From NCBI RefSeq assembly GCF_001750145.1, contig NZ_CP015734.1, positions 102,445 through 166,444 of the forward strand: DNA of 64,000 bases, given 5' to 3'. The stretch is from Arthrobacter sp. U41 (GTDB lineage: Bacteria; Actinomycetota; Actinomycetes; Actinomycetales; Micrococcaceae). Of the stretch, positions 33,601 through 40,906 are shown in pieces; position 1 is the first letter of the stretch; the number at the start of each line of letters is the position of its first letter. The notes beneath the pieces were generated by a model. That model had not been told where the DNA came from, did no database searches, and saw only the letters and a program-made list of their open reading frames with translations. Position numbers and translations under genes: made by a program.

Positions 33601-36140
33601 AGGACCTGTTTGAGGACATCGGAGGCGGGCATTCGCTGGGTGCCCCAGTTGCTGGTGGCGGCCAGGGTGTGGCGGTTGGCTTTGACGTCCCACATGGAGC
33701 CGGCGGCGTTGGAGACGGTGGCGTAGGGGTCGTTCAGGATTTCCCGGACAAACTCCTGGTGCGTGCCGGCGTCGATCCAGACCGCGCCGAGGCGGGCTTC
33801 GACTTCATCCATGCGCAGCGGTTCCGGCATGGCCCCGGTGAGGGCCTGCACGTTGACGGCGTACCTGTCGTCAGATAGCGCAGCCGCCTGGGCCACTTCA
33901 AGCTTCTCCCGCACGTTCCCGGACAGGTATTCGGCCCTGCTCTGGTAGGTCTCGTCGGTTCCCGGGACCTGATAGATGCTCTCCGCCATGGCGGACCGGG
34001 CTTCGTCAACGCTAATACCCAATAGGGATGCTGCGTAGTCCAGGTCAACCTCCCCTACGGTGTCGAGGGTGACGGTGAGGGCTTCTTCTGCCGTGTCCAC
34101 GCCAAGGACCGGTCGGCGCGGCTGGACCTGACGGGTCGAAAGCAGGGCAGCCGGCGAAGCTGTCTGCGTGGCTTCATCGAAGTTTTCCAACGCCATCACC
34201 AGAGGACCAAACGGGTCACGGGAGACGATAGAGACTGCCTTGGGCGTCATACGGGCCTGGATGGGCTCCTGCGTCTCTTCATCCACGCGTCCGGTGTCCC
34301 GGAGCGTGTAGCGGTTGATCGGCCCGTAGGTTTCCGAGTACTGACCGTAGGCACTCTTCACTTCCTCACGGAGCGCATCAATGCCGGCGGTGTCCTCGCG
34401 GCTTTCGGCCTCTGCGGTGAGCAACTGCCGGGCGCTGTCGCGCAGCCCCAGCAGGGCCCGGAGTTCAGCGACCTGGGTCTTGGGCACGGCGAGTTCGGTG
34501 TGTGAGCCTTTTTCGACAACGGTGAAGCCGTTGTCGGCGGCGCCGATGTGGCCATCCCACTCGTGGGCGGCCGCCGGAACATAGGCGGCCCGCTGACGCT
34601 CCTGGTCAGCGGTCCGCTCAGTCATCACCATCCCGGCGGTCCGGGCCTCGCGTACGACGTCGGCCAGTGTTGCGTTCAGCCGTTCCGGGACGGTCGAAAG
34701 ATCATCGGTGGTCAGCTGCAGGGTTTCCGCCCCGTACATGCCGTGGCTGACGTGCAGCTCGCCAAGGAGCCGTTCCGGGTACTCATCGAAGTAAGAGTTC
34801 AGGCGGGTGATGGTCCCGTCGATCCGACGGGCGGTGACGGTTTCCCAGAGAGTAGAGGCCGGTTCCTGCCCGGTTTCCCGGCGGCGGAAGATCAGCAGGT
34901 CCGTCATGGCATCGGTGCCGGCTGCCTTGCGGTGTGAGCCGGTGGGCAGCCGGACGGCGCCCACGAGGTCGGCCAGCTGGTTCATTTCCCGGCGGGCTGA
35001 AGGATTCGTGCCATCGAGGGTGAAGCTGGACGTCAGCACCGCCACCATGCCGCCCGGGCGGGTCAGTTCCAGGGACTTGAGGATGAAGTGGTTGTGGATT
35101 GAGTGGCCGCCGGCGTTGTGGCGGGGATCGTGCAGGGTGACGTTCGCGAAGGGTACGTTGCCGATAGCCAGATCGAAGTGCCCGGTCGGCAGCTTGGTAT
35201 CGGCAAAGGACTCGGCCCGGACGGTGGCCCCGGGATAGAGAGCCTGGGAGATGGCCGCGGTGGTCGGATCCAGCTCCACACCGGTCATCTCGGCGGCGTC
35301 CGGGGCGAAACCCATGAAGGTTCCCACACCGGATCCCGGTTCCAGGACAGTGCCGCCGTCAAAGCCCAGCTCCCGGACGGTGGACCACATGGCCTGCACG
35401 TAGGCCGCGTCCGTGTAGTGCGCGTTGATCGTTGTCCTGCGGGCCGCGTCATACTCGACCTCGCTCAGGAGGCCGCGAAGATGCTCACGGTCCCCGGCAT
35501 ACTCCTCGCGGGAATCATCGAATATCTGGAAGACGCCTTGCGCTCCCCAACTCCCCCACCGCGCCAGTGACGCCTTCTCAGCCTCCGTGGCCTGACGTCC
35601 CTCGCTCTGCAGCGTCCGCAGCACTTCAAGGGCTGCAAGATTCGCCCGGATACGACTGCGGGCACCCGATGGGGCAAGGTCATCCTGGGATGAGGGGCGG
35701 AACCTGTCGGCAGCAGTGTCTAGAGTTGCTCCCGAAGCCTCTGCACTTCGGACATAAACTCCAGGTGTTCCTGAATACTCGGGCTCACGTACTCCTCTTC
35801 GTCCTCCGTCTCCGGTGGCGAGAGCAGGTCGTAGCGGACGATTTCCTCGGCCTGGTTCCGCGCTGCGTTCAACCGGCCGACCTTCTCCAGATACGTTTCG
35901 CCCTGCGGGTCCGGTCCTGCGATCTTCATCAGCAGCCCGTCCACTTGTTCCTGGGCTTCCTCCCCCAGCCTGGTGAAGAAGTCCTCCGGATCCTGGATCT
36001 GGCTGTAACGCGTCGGACTTGCTGCCTTCCAGGCTTCCTGAGCCTGCCTGCCGTACTTGTTCATCACGATCCTCCTCTGGTGCTGCCCACAGAGCCTCGA
36101 AGCTCAGCTGACCATCTACTTGCTTCTTGCGCCCTGCCAT
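30669..36140 (-). CDS. Giant plasmid methylase/DEAD-like helicase fusion (DarB/antirestriction-like)
   Basis: Up to 1823 residues. After a variable N-terminal part, a class I N6-adenine-type methylase occupies about 200-450 (TVLEPGSGVGTFMGFAP, motif IV GNVPFANV with N328-V-P-F331). A central region follows, then a superfamily 2 helicase from about 930 (Walker A VGAGKT at about 955-960, DEAH-like VVDELHDYKNL at 1121-1124, TATPIANSV). The C-terminal helicase half (FCDFGTPSEKW, GSTSKMGVGTNIQKRAVHLV, EQRHGRILRQGNQN) and a long coiled-coil tail finish it. Such proteins are widespread on large actinobacterial plasmids and phages and are thought to protect DNA or aid its processing during entry. The translation start is uncertain: residues about 25-140 coincide with another gene in a different frame. 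Confidence 0.85.
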   Translation of the reverse strand: MAGRKKQVDGQLSFEALWAAPEEDRDEQVRQAGSGSLEGSKSDALQPDPGSGGLLHQAGGGSPGTSGRAADEDRRTGPAGRNVSGEGRPVERSAEPGRGNRPLRPALATGDGGRRGVREPEYSGTPGVYVRSAEASGATLDTAADRFRPSSQDDLAPSGARSRIRANLAALEVLRTLQSEGRQATEAEKASLARWGSWGAQGVFQIFDDSREEYAGDREHLRGLLSEVEYDAARRTTINAHYTDAAYVQAMWSTVRELGFDGGTVLEPGSGVGTFMGFAPDAAEMTGVELDPTTAAISQALYPGATVRAESFADTKLPTGHFDLAIGNVPFANVTLHDPRHNAGGHSIHNHFILKSLELTRPGGMVAVLTSSFTLDGTNPSARREMNQLADLVGAVRLPTGSHRKAAGTDAMTDLLIFRRRETGQEPASTLWETVTARRIDGTITRLNSYFDEYPERLLGELHVSHGMYGAETLQLTTDDLSTVPERLNATLADVVREARTAGMVMTERTADQERQRAAYVPAAAHEWDGHIGAADNGFTVVEKGSHTELAVPKTQVAELRALLGLRDSARQLLTAEAESREDTAGIDALREEVKSAYGQYSETYGPINRYTLRDTGRVDEETQEPIQARMTPKAVSIVSRDPFGPLVMALENFDEATQTASPAALLSTRQVQPRRPVLGVDTAEEALTVTLDTVGEVDLDYAASLLGISVDEARSAMAESIYQVPGTDETYQSRAEYLSGNVREKLEVAQAAALSDDRYAVNVQALTGAMPEPLRMDEVEARLGAVWIDAGTHQEFVREILNDPYATVSNAAGSMWDVKANRHTLAATSNWGTQRMPASDVLKQVLEQRTVRVTDEGEDKRRILNPTETAAAQEKAQLLQERFSEWVWEEPERATRLIDEYNRRFNSIVLRDYSTEGERLTLPGMAKDFSPRPHQRAAVARMLSEPAVGLFHQVGAGKTAEMVMGVMELRRLGMVNKPAVVIPNHMLEQFAREWLQIYPQARILAASSSDLAGDKRRQFVARAAANEWDAVVMTRTAFQRVSLSPEAEASYMRAEVAQARAELEAVRDSGQENGQASSSIVKRLEKVVLGREERLKAKLDTPADPGISFEETGIDYLVVDELHDYKNLETPSNIPGAGIQGSQRASDLHMKTEFLRQREGRRVITGATATPIANSVTEMYVMQRYLRPDLLQAAGIQDFNTWAATFGQVVEEMELSVAGGDRFKLKSRFAKFQNVPELLKMFHTFADVKTAEDLKLPVPALAARDGDGLRQPNMLTVEPSPELREYIQDIGQRVDRIQQKLVDAEEDNMLKVSSDGRKAALDMRLVDPALSQQGPTKISATADLLASVYEEHKDRIYTDPKTGEPDPVPGALQLVFCDFGTPSEKWNVYGELKDQLRRRGVPEHMVRFIHEAKNDTEKGRLFAAARSGQIAVLMGSTSKMGVGTNIQKRAVHLVDMDAPWRPSDVEQRHGRILRQGNQNPEVRISQVVAKESFDSFMWQGLERKSRFINQIMRGRLDVREIEDIGDNTLNFAQAKASTSGNPLVLEKAVADQELARLSRLDRAYNRNMVAVAHTKRGEQSAAAAAAQDLPQIRAAAAWTVDTTADAFKATIDGKALDNRGDAAEALRAWAGKHGHRLVNLYGYDELGTIATLGGHELRARLMPARDLDRATVEVRIQGVPRATTQIARRSLLSADLGTIRQLENRVSSLPKLAADVEARRQEALTHVEQADKALAEPFKHADTLKAAQADSARINQLMAAAAKPEDPAPSEPPAGIDPRMEKMQRLMNASFPPQPGTGVATATPAQPRSPDQRREQQTEYGR
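35720..36064 (-). CDS. Small plasmid protein overlapping the helicase gene
   Basis: A 114-residue protein read in a different frame inside the N-terminal region of the giant methylase/helicase gene. AGAGGAGGATCGTG immediately precedes ATG 36064 (a second ATG at 36067), a far better start than any for the larger frame. MNKYGRQAQEAWKAASPTRY, DPEDFFTRLGEEAQEQVDGL, and PQGETYLEKVGRLNAARNQA, then EEIV match a short conserved protein recalled from other actinobacterial plasmids next to the same kind of helicase. Third-position GC is high in this frame, as expected of a real gene. The helicase frame here is Gly/Arg/Ser-rich and looks off-frame. Function unknown. Confidence 0.7.
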   Translation of the reverse strand: MNKYGRQAQEAWKAASPTRYSQIQDPEDFFTRLGEEAQEQVDGLLMKIAGPDPQGETYLEKVGRLNAARNQAEEIVRYDLLSPPETEDEEEYVSPSIQEHLEFMSEVQRLREQL

Positions 36141-36155
36141 GGCCCAACCCCTCTA

Positions 36156-36170
36156 CTGAAAATATTTCAG
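36156..36170. promoter_or_regulatory. XRE-type operator, copy 1
   Basis: CTGAAA-ATA-TTTCAG, a 6-bp inverted repeat, lies 16 bp upstream of the giant methylase/helicase start. It matches the palindromes at 40391-40407 and 43129-43145. Confidence 0.7.
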
Positions 36171-36263
36171 CATCCACGGTAGCCGGGTTCGAGGTCCATT
36201 ACCTTCCACGATGCACGGAACGGCAACGCTGGACCTCGGGTTAATAATTCTGTCTAGATGGAA

Positions 36264-36584
36264 TTATTTTTTTAGACGATCTCGTATCGCTTCATCAAGG
36301 AAGTCTGTAATCGTGATTCCATATTCCTCGATGTAAGCATCCATTTCGTCGCGGAGGCCGATCTCGATCTTGGATGAAAACGGCTCCATCCTTCTCTTGC
36401 CTCTCGGCCGGCCCGGGCCCGGCCCCCTCGTACCAACAGGCTCGAGATTTGACTTGGCCGACCACGCCTCGACAACGGGCAGCACATCAGGCCTCAGCGA
36501 TGGTGCTTCCGCTCTGGATGTTAGGACATCAACGACATCGGCGGCGGGCGCCTTTCGAATGGATGACTTTCTGTCGACGGCCAT
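36264..36584 (-). CDS. Ribbon-helix-helix partition partner of ParA
   Basis: A 106-residue protein. The N-terminal 60 residues are Arg/Pro/Ala-rich and disordered (GPGPGRPRGKRR). The C-terminal 40 form an RHH-like unit: MEPFSSKIEIGLRDEMDAYI, then EEYGITITDFLDEAIRDRL. Its ATG directly abuts the parA stop. Small RHH proteins downstream of type Ib parA genes bind the centromere and stimulate ParA through a flexible N-terminal arm with an Arg finger. It probably binds the repeats upstream of parA, acting both as segregation adaptor and autorepressor. Confidence 0.75.
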   Translation of the reverse strand: MAVDRKSSIRKAPAADVVDVLTSRAEAPSLRPDVLPVVEAWSAKSNLEPVGTRGPGPGRPRGKRRMEPFSSKIEIGLRDEMDAYIEEYGITITDFLDEAIRDRLKK

Positions 36585-37355
36585 TTACTTCTCCCCATCC
36601 AAGTAGCGTGCGTGGGCGACGAACTTCTCTGTCATGATGGCCGCTCCCCTGCTATTAATTTTTGTCAGCGGCGCCCTGCTGCTGATGGAATCCTGCATCG
36701 CCGTCCTAAGGGGCAGGTGCGGATCCATCACGTCGCTGCCATACTCCGCTTCGAGTTCGCCGATCTGAAACGCGTGCTCGCCGGTCAGTGGTGAGCTGGT
36801 TTTGTTAATGATGATGCCGATGAATTCCAGAGCAGGGTTCAGGTGAGGCAGCGACTGCACCTTCTTGACCGTTTCCAGGAATTCGGTCACTCCCTTGACG
36901 GAGAATGCGGCCGGCTCGGTCACAACCAAGACACGGTCAGCCCAGATGAGTCCGTTCAGGGTTAGCCTCCCGAGAGCCGGCGGCAAATCAATGAGGACAT
37001 GGTCGTACTCTTCTAGTTCCTCTGCACCCCAAGCGGCCGCCTTGAGCCGCATCTCTGGAGTCATTATGCTTTCGGACTCCAGCCGAGCCAGCGACTCGGA
37101 GCTCGGAATGAGGTCAATGCCAGCCCACGAGGTCGTGGTGATAGCTTGCCCGAGAGTACCGGCCTCCCCGCCGTAGAGGACGTCAAAAATGTCAAACTCT
37201 CCAGCCCCCTCAAGTGCGTCAGTGACGTTGGCTTGGGGATCCAGATCGATGACTAGAACTTTCTTGCCGATGAGCCGGAGTCCGGTGGCAAGTCCGAGGG
37301 TCACGGACGTCTTGCCTACCCCGCCCTTTCGGTTGCCTATGGCAGTCACTTTCAT
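36585..37355 (-). CDS. parA: ParA-type partition ATPase
   Basis: A 256-residue ParA/Soj ATPase. It has deviant Walker A KGGVGKTS (10-17, preceded by MKVTAIGNR), motif A' LVIDLDPQANVTDAL, and Walker B HVLIDLPPALGRLTLNGLIW. The short N-terminus without an extra HTH marks the type Ib group. ATP-bound ParA coats the nucleoid and moves plasmids through its partner protein. It forms an operon with the RHH gene that follows. Two 52-bp direct repeats in the upstream region are candidates for the centromere and operator. ATG 37355 has GGAGC upstream. Confidence 0.95.
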   Translation of the reverse strand: MKVTAIGNRKGGVGKTSVTLGLATGLRLIGKKVLVIDLDPQANVTDALEGAGEFDIFDVLYGGEAGTLGQAITTTSWAGIDLIPSSESLARLESESIMTPEMRLKAAAWGAEELEEYDHVLIDLPPALGRLTLNGLIWADRVLVVTEPAAFSVKGVTEFLETVKKVQSLPHLNPALEFIGIIINKTSSPLTGEHAFQIGELEAEYGSDVMDPHLPLRTAMQDSISSRAPLTKINSRGAAIMTEKFVAHARYLDGEK

Positions 37356-37383
37356 GTTGCTCCTTCACGTTTAAATACAGACT

Positions 37384-37435
37384 GCCAGATTGATGGATGT
37401 ACGTCAATCTATCAATCTGTCATGACAGAATTATT
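37384..37435. repeat. Candidate parS/operator repeat 1
   Basis: GCCAGATTGATGGATGTACG, then TCAATCTATCAATCTGTCAT, then GACAGAATTATT. It contains the inverted pair GATTGA/TCAATC and a second TCAATC. A 52-bp direct copy with six mismatches lies at 37646-37697. It is positioned just before parA. Confidence 0.75.
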
Positions 37436-37645
37436 TATGGCTTCAATATGTCTGGACAGCTTGCGCTGCCTGCCGCCTGCTGGTCTGCATTCCACGCGCG
37501 ACCTCTGCCAGTGACCGACGACCTCCCTACGGGAATCCGAAAGGTTTGATGCACGGACAACCCCCCATCCCAATACGCCTACAGGAGACAGGAGACAGGA
37601 CCGGACGTCTGGCAACGGACGTGTGGCTCCTTGAGTCTCTGCCAG

Positions 37646-37697
37646 GCCAGATTGATAGACGTACATCAATCCGTCAATCTGTCATGACATAATTATT
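37646..37697. repeat. Candidate parS/operator repeat 2
   Basis: A direct copy of the 37384-37435 element (GCCAGATTGATAGACGTACA, then TCAATCCGTCAATCTGTCAT, then GACATAATTATT). It is 262 bp upstream of the first. The 210-bp stretch between them contains no convincing gene. Confidence 0.75.
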
Positions 37698-37789
37698 AAA
37701 TACGTGAGGCACTGCCCAAAGAAGATCGTTGCCGCGGAACCAATCTATACCGGCAGTATTCGTCAAAGGTTCCATGATGGTGCAGAGCT

Positions 37790-39637
37790 TCAAGCCACGC
37801 GCCACAGCATCCCTACGAAATCCAGTTCGTTTTCCGAGGGAGGAATCCAGTAAAGGTCGGACTCGGGGTCTTCCACTTCGTGCTCCGCAAGCTCAGGAAC
37901 TAGATTCCTGTCCAGCCAGGCGTGCCAGGCTCCGCGCTGCTTTCGATGGCGGCTGATCTGCTCTGCAGCATCGTCAAGTGCCCCGAGCCGGCGGGCCAGT
38001 GCTGTCAGGCTGGTCCCGGCGACAATTCTCCATTGCCCGTGCCGGCGTTCGATCATGTTGTAGCTGCTCATGGCGCCCAGGGCTGTTTCTACGGCTGTGC
38101 GGCTGAGCCCCGTGGTCCGGACGATTGCTGCTGTGGTGGGGGAGTGGCGTCCGCGTTCGATGGATTCGTAGACGAGGGCGGCGACATCGCCCAGGGCGCG
38201 GAAGACGGGTCGGATGCCATGGATTTTCCCGCTACGCCAGGAGAGTTCCTGTGCGAGTTGTTCAAAGTGCTGGGGGAGTTGGATCACGTAGGTGTCGGCG
38301 TTGCGGCCGCGGGCATCGGCGACTTTGGTCAAAATGCCGTCTGAAGCTTGCTGCAGCATCGGGAGGAGTCTGGAGATGGTGCCGTGGTGTTTGCCCAGTG
38401 CGCTAGCGAAGGTACGACAGCCTACATCCAGCAGATCAGTCTCCATTGTTCGCATGTAGCCAAGCACGGCGCGCAGCAACAGACGCAGGCTCAGCCCCTC
38501 ACGTCCGCGTTCTTTCAGCCGGTGGTCCAGGACTGTGTAGAGGACATTTTCGAGATCGTTCACGAGCTGGTGTACAGCAGCTTTGCTGCTGGTTCTGCCG
38601 GCCCCCCCTGTGGGTTCTGGGAGGCTTGTGTCGTTAATACGGGTAGTCCTTCTGCCAGTTGATTGGGTTCCTGGTTTTTGGATCCAGCGGTTGGCCTCGG
38701 CCCACTCTGCGTCGAGCAGGCGTTCCTGCCGGTCGGTGTTGGTGTAGAGGGCTGCGAGGCCGGGGAACTGGCCACCCAGCTCGAGGCGGACCTGAGCCAG
38801 GGTCCAGCCACAGGCGGCGAAATGGTTCAGGACCGCCATGCGGGCCTCTGACGGGCTGGCGTACTTGGTCGTGTCGTACAGCCCGGTCCGGGCCAGCACC
38901 CGTAAGGGAGATTGGCTCCCGCCCATGGGAACGGGGCGGATACCGTGCGCCGTCGCCGCGGCCGCTATCTTGGCCGTGCGGTCCTTTAGCTGGCGGGCAC
39001 GCCGGAGCTCCGGTGCCAGGGCCAGCCGGAGCGCAGCGACAGCCGTGGTTGAATTACGGCGGCGCAGGATGTCGTAGGCAGCGACCAGGGAAGTGGTCAG
39101 GGTCTGGTGACCGCCGGACTTATGTGCGGAACCTGGAACCCGGATACAGCCGTCGGTGACGTTCTGATGCGGGCTGGGATCGAGACTCGGAGCCACGAGA
39201 GCCATGGCTTCGACGAGTTCCCGGACCTCCGGGCCGCTCATGCGTTCCGCGAGCGGGATGTAGAGATGGCGTCCGCCGCTGGGGGAGACGTCCGCGACGT
39301 AGCGGATACCGCAACTCTCCAAGAGCTTCCCGAGGCGTTGGGCGTCGTCATCAACGACGCCCTGCAGCGCTTTGGAGGTATCCAGGTCAAGGCAGAGAGT
39401 AACCACGGAACCGTCTGCTCCGTGAATGGGGACAGCCGCCGGCCGTGTCGGCAACGCAGCGGTGATCCGGGGCGGGTTCTGCGGCCGCGGGTACTGGAAG
39501 CGGCCGCCAATCCACCGTCCCAGGCGGTAAGTCGGTGCGCCGGCGATCAGCGGAGCGAGGGACCATGCTTCTTGAGGCGTGATCTGACGCGCCGCGTCGA
39601 GTGTTGACGAGGAGACCTCTGCGGGTACCATAGACAC
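37790..39637 (-). CDS. Plasmid replication protein with AEP-primase-like domain
   Basis: A 615-residue protein. An archaeo-eukaryotic primase (Prim-Pol-like) domain occupies about 20-200: VVTLCLDLDTSKAL with the metal pair D84-x-D86, VSPSGGRHLYIPLA (S-G-G-x-H at 120-124) and GCIRVPGSAHKSGGHQTL. A middle linker and a C-terminal winged-helix region with two HTH-like units follow (HGTISRLLPMLQQAS about 415-430, SPTTAAIVRTTGLSRTAVET about 500-520). Primase-HTH proteins of this kind initiate replication of several actinobacterial plasmids. It lies upstream of the parA locus on the same strand. The start is GTG 39637 or the ATG two codons on, after AAAGGA. The origin is likely near or inside this gene; iterons are not obvious. 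Confidence 0.78.
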   Translation of the reverse strand: MSMVPAEVSSSTLDAARQITPQEAWSLAPLIAGAPTYRLGRWIGGRFQYPRPQNPPRITAALPTRPAAVPIHGADGSVVTLCLDLDTSKALQGVVDDDAQRLGKLLESCGIRYVADVSPSGGRHLYIPLAERMSGPEVRELVEAMALVAPSLDPSPHQNVTDGCIRVPGSAHKSGGHQTLTTSLVAAYDILRRRNSTTAVAALRLALAPELRRARQLKDRTAKIAAAATAHGIRPVPMGGSQSPLRVLARTGLYDTTKYASPSEARMAVLNHFAACGWTLAQVRLELGGQFPGLAALYTNTDRQERLLDAEWAEANRWIQKPGTQSTGRRTTRINDTSLPEPTGGAGRTSSKAAVHQLVNDLENVLYTVLDHRLKERGREGLSLRLLLRAVLGYMRTMETDLLDVGCRTFASALGKHHGTISRLLPMLQQASDGILTKVADARGRNADTYVIQLPQHFEQLAQELSWRSGKIHGIRPVFRALGDVAALVYESIERGRHSPTTAAIVRTTGLSRTAVETALGAMSSYNMIERRHGQWRIVAGTSLTALARRLGALDDAAEQISRHRKQRGAWHAWLDRNLVPELAEHEVEDPESDLYWIPPSENELDFVGMLWRVA

Positions 39638-39742
39638 CAGCTAGTCCTTTCGGGGGTATAGCAAAGCGAGCCACCCTCACGGGAAGCTTGGATAAGTTCA
39701 GATCTCTGATCCGCCAAGATGTGGATCTGAACGTCATACTTT

Positions 39743-39768
39743 TGAAGGCCCGCGAGAGCGGGCCTTCA
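39743..39768 (-). terminator. Rho-independent terminator
   Basis: TGAAGGCCCGC, loop TCTC, GCGGGCCTTCA, then AAAAGT on the minus strand. It follows the stop of the gene at 39773-40186. The flanking T and A stretches would let it work on both strands. Confidence 0.8.
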
Positions 39769-39772
39769 GTCT

Positions 39773-40186
39773 TTAACCGGCCTTCGCGATAGGCAAAGCT
39801 CCTTGGTTCTGAAAGTCGTCAATGTTGTCCCAGAGCGGCAGCCCGCGAGAATCCAAGCGGATGCTCGTAAGAAGCATTTCGGTTGCCTGGCCTTTTGAGA
39901 GGCCCATGTGGGTCGCTACTCGCTCTACCAGGGCCTTTGCAGGCGCGGCGACGTCTACTTTTAGTACGACGTTTCCGGCACCCGTACCGCGTTCGCGTCG
40001 GTGAATGGCTGCACTCATAAATTCGAGCCTATCCGTACCAGTACCGTTAAGTGCTTCAGCGTCCGTTGGCGTGTCGCCAGTATTTGCCAAGGTCAGGCGC
40101 CCAACTGATGCCGCGCCCAGGGTGGACAGGGAGAAGCTGCTACGACCGCTGGCTGTATGCGCGCCTGCTGTGCCGTCTTTTTGCAT
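39773..40186 (-). CDS. Small plasmid protein with RHH-like C-terminus
   Basis: A 137-residue protein from ATG 40186 (GGAG upstream; ATG 40219 with AAGGAG further off is an alternative). The N-terminal 70 residues are Ser/Thr/Gly-rich and disordered. The C-terminal part VVLKVDVAAPAKALVERVAT, then HMGLSKGQATEMLLTSIRLD is a beta-helix-helix unit with the R/V-x-x-x-x-G-x-x-x-x-x-A-T/V-x-x-L pattern of ribbon-helix-helix proteins. It precedes the rep gene on the same strand and is separated from it by a terminator. Possibly a copy-number or relaxase-accessory regulator; unproven. Confidence 0.55.
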   Translation of the reverse strand: MQKDGTAGAHTASGRSSFSLSTLGAASVGRLTLANTGDTPTDAEALNGTGTDRLEFMSAAIHRRERGTGAGNVVLKVDVAAPAKALVERVATHMGLSKGQATEMLLTSIRLDSRGLPLWDNIDDFQNQGALPIAKAG

Positions 40187-40390
40187 AGTTGTGCTCCGGT
40201 GAGGGCGCGGGAGATTCATGTCCAGCAGATCGGTCTCCTTATTCGCATATAGCCCGGCGCCTGTGCTCTCGGTGTAAGGCCTCAGTCGCCGGGGATCCCC
40301 TGCCCGCCTGTGACAGCAGGTGTTTTTGGAAGCTTGGTAGGGTGGCTCCTTGCCAAGACGCCGTCGGGCGTTGATTTCATAGTACACATT

Positions 40391-40407
40391 ACTGAAATTT
40401 TTTCAGT
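40391..40407. promoter_or_regulatory. XRE-type operator, copy 2
   Basis: ACTGAAA-TTT-TTTCAGT, a perfect 7-bp inverted repeat with 3-bp spacer, lies 23 bp before the ImmA-like start. It is the best-conserved of three copies and the likely site for the XRE protein encoded at the end of this operon. Confidence 0.8.
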
Positions 40408-40429
40408 GGATTACCGGAGCCGCAGGGAC

Positions 40430-40906
40430 ATGGAACAGTCCACACTGACCGCTGACGTCATCGATATCCTGAGCCTTCCCGAGTACCCGGATCTGGGCGA
40501 TCTAGTGACTGCGGTCGAAGAAAAGTACGGCAAACGTCTGGTCTTCGAGGAAGGCACAGTGGACAGTCTTGGAGAAGGTGTCACCGGCCAGTGGATTGAT
40601 ACACCCAGCCATGGCATCGTCCACTACCTGCGGGGTGCCAAGGCTTGGAGTGTTCACGTCGTACTGCATGAACTGAGCCACATTCTCCTGGGCCATAAGG
40701 GGAAGCCGCTCGACGGGCTTATCGCGGGGTCGTTTTTCTCCGCTATTGGTAAGCGGAACGGCGTCAGCTGGATGTGCCGTGCAGTGGACGTTCCATTGGA
40801 CGAGGCCGAAGCTGCCGCCGAAAATTTGGCCTTTGGTCTGGCGCGGGTTCTGCATGCCACGCCTGCGAAGGAGGCCACGAAGGCCGAACGAATGTTTGGC
40901 CTATGA
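40430..40906 (+). CDS. ImmA/IrrE-type metallopeptidase
   Basis: A 158-residue protein from ATG 40430. The zinc site is VVLHELSHILLGHKGKP (H80-E81-x-x-H84), as in ImmA, which cleaves the XRE repressor ImmR in ICEBs1, and in IrrE. An N-terminal helix pair leads into a beta strand (KRLVFEEG) and the metallopeptidase helix. The later part, EAEAAAENLAFGLARVL, supplies the third helix and possibly the third metal ligand. The gene overlaps the next by four bases, so the operon is translated as a unit. Inferred target: the XRE protein at 42661-43116, relieving repression at the ACTGAAA palindromes. Confidence 0.8.
   Translation: MEQSTLTADVIDILSLPEYPDLGDLVTAVEEKYGKRLVFEEGTVDSLGEGVTGQWIDTPSHGIVHYLRGAKAWSVHVVLHELSHILLGHKGKPLDGLIAGSFFSAIGKRNGVSWMCRAVDVPLDEAEAAAENLAFGLARVLHATPAKEATKAERMFGL

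Noticed and set aside
37412-37669. Leftward 85-residue open frame between the parA repeats
   Set aside because: No ribosome-binding site and it runs across the repeat region; best seen as non-coding.
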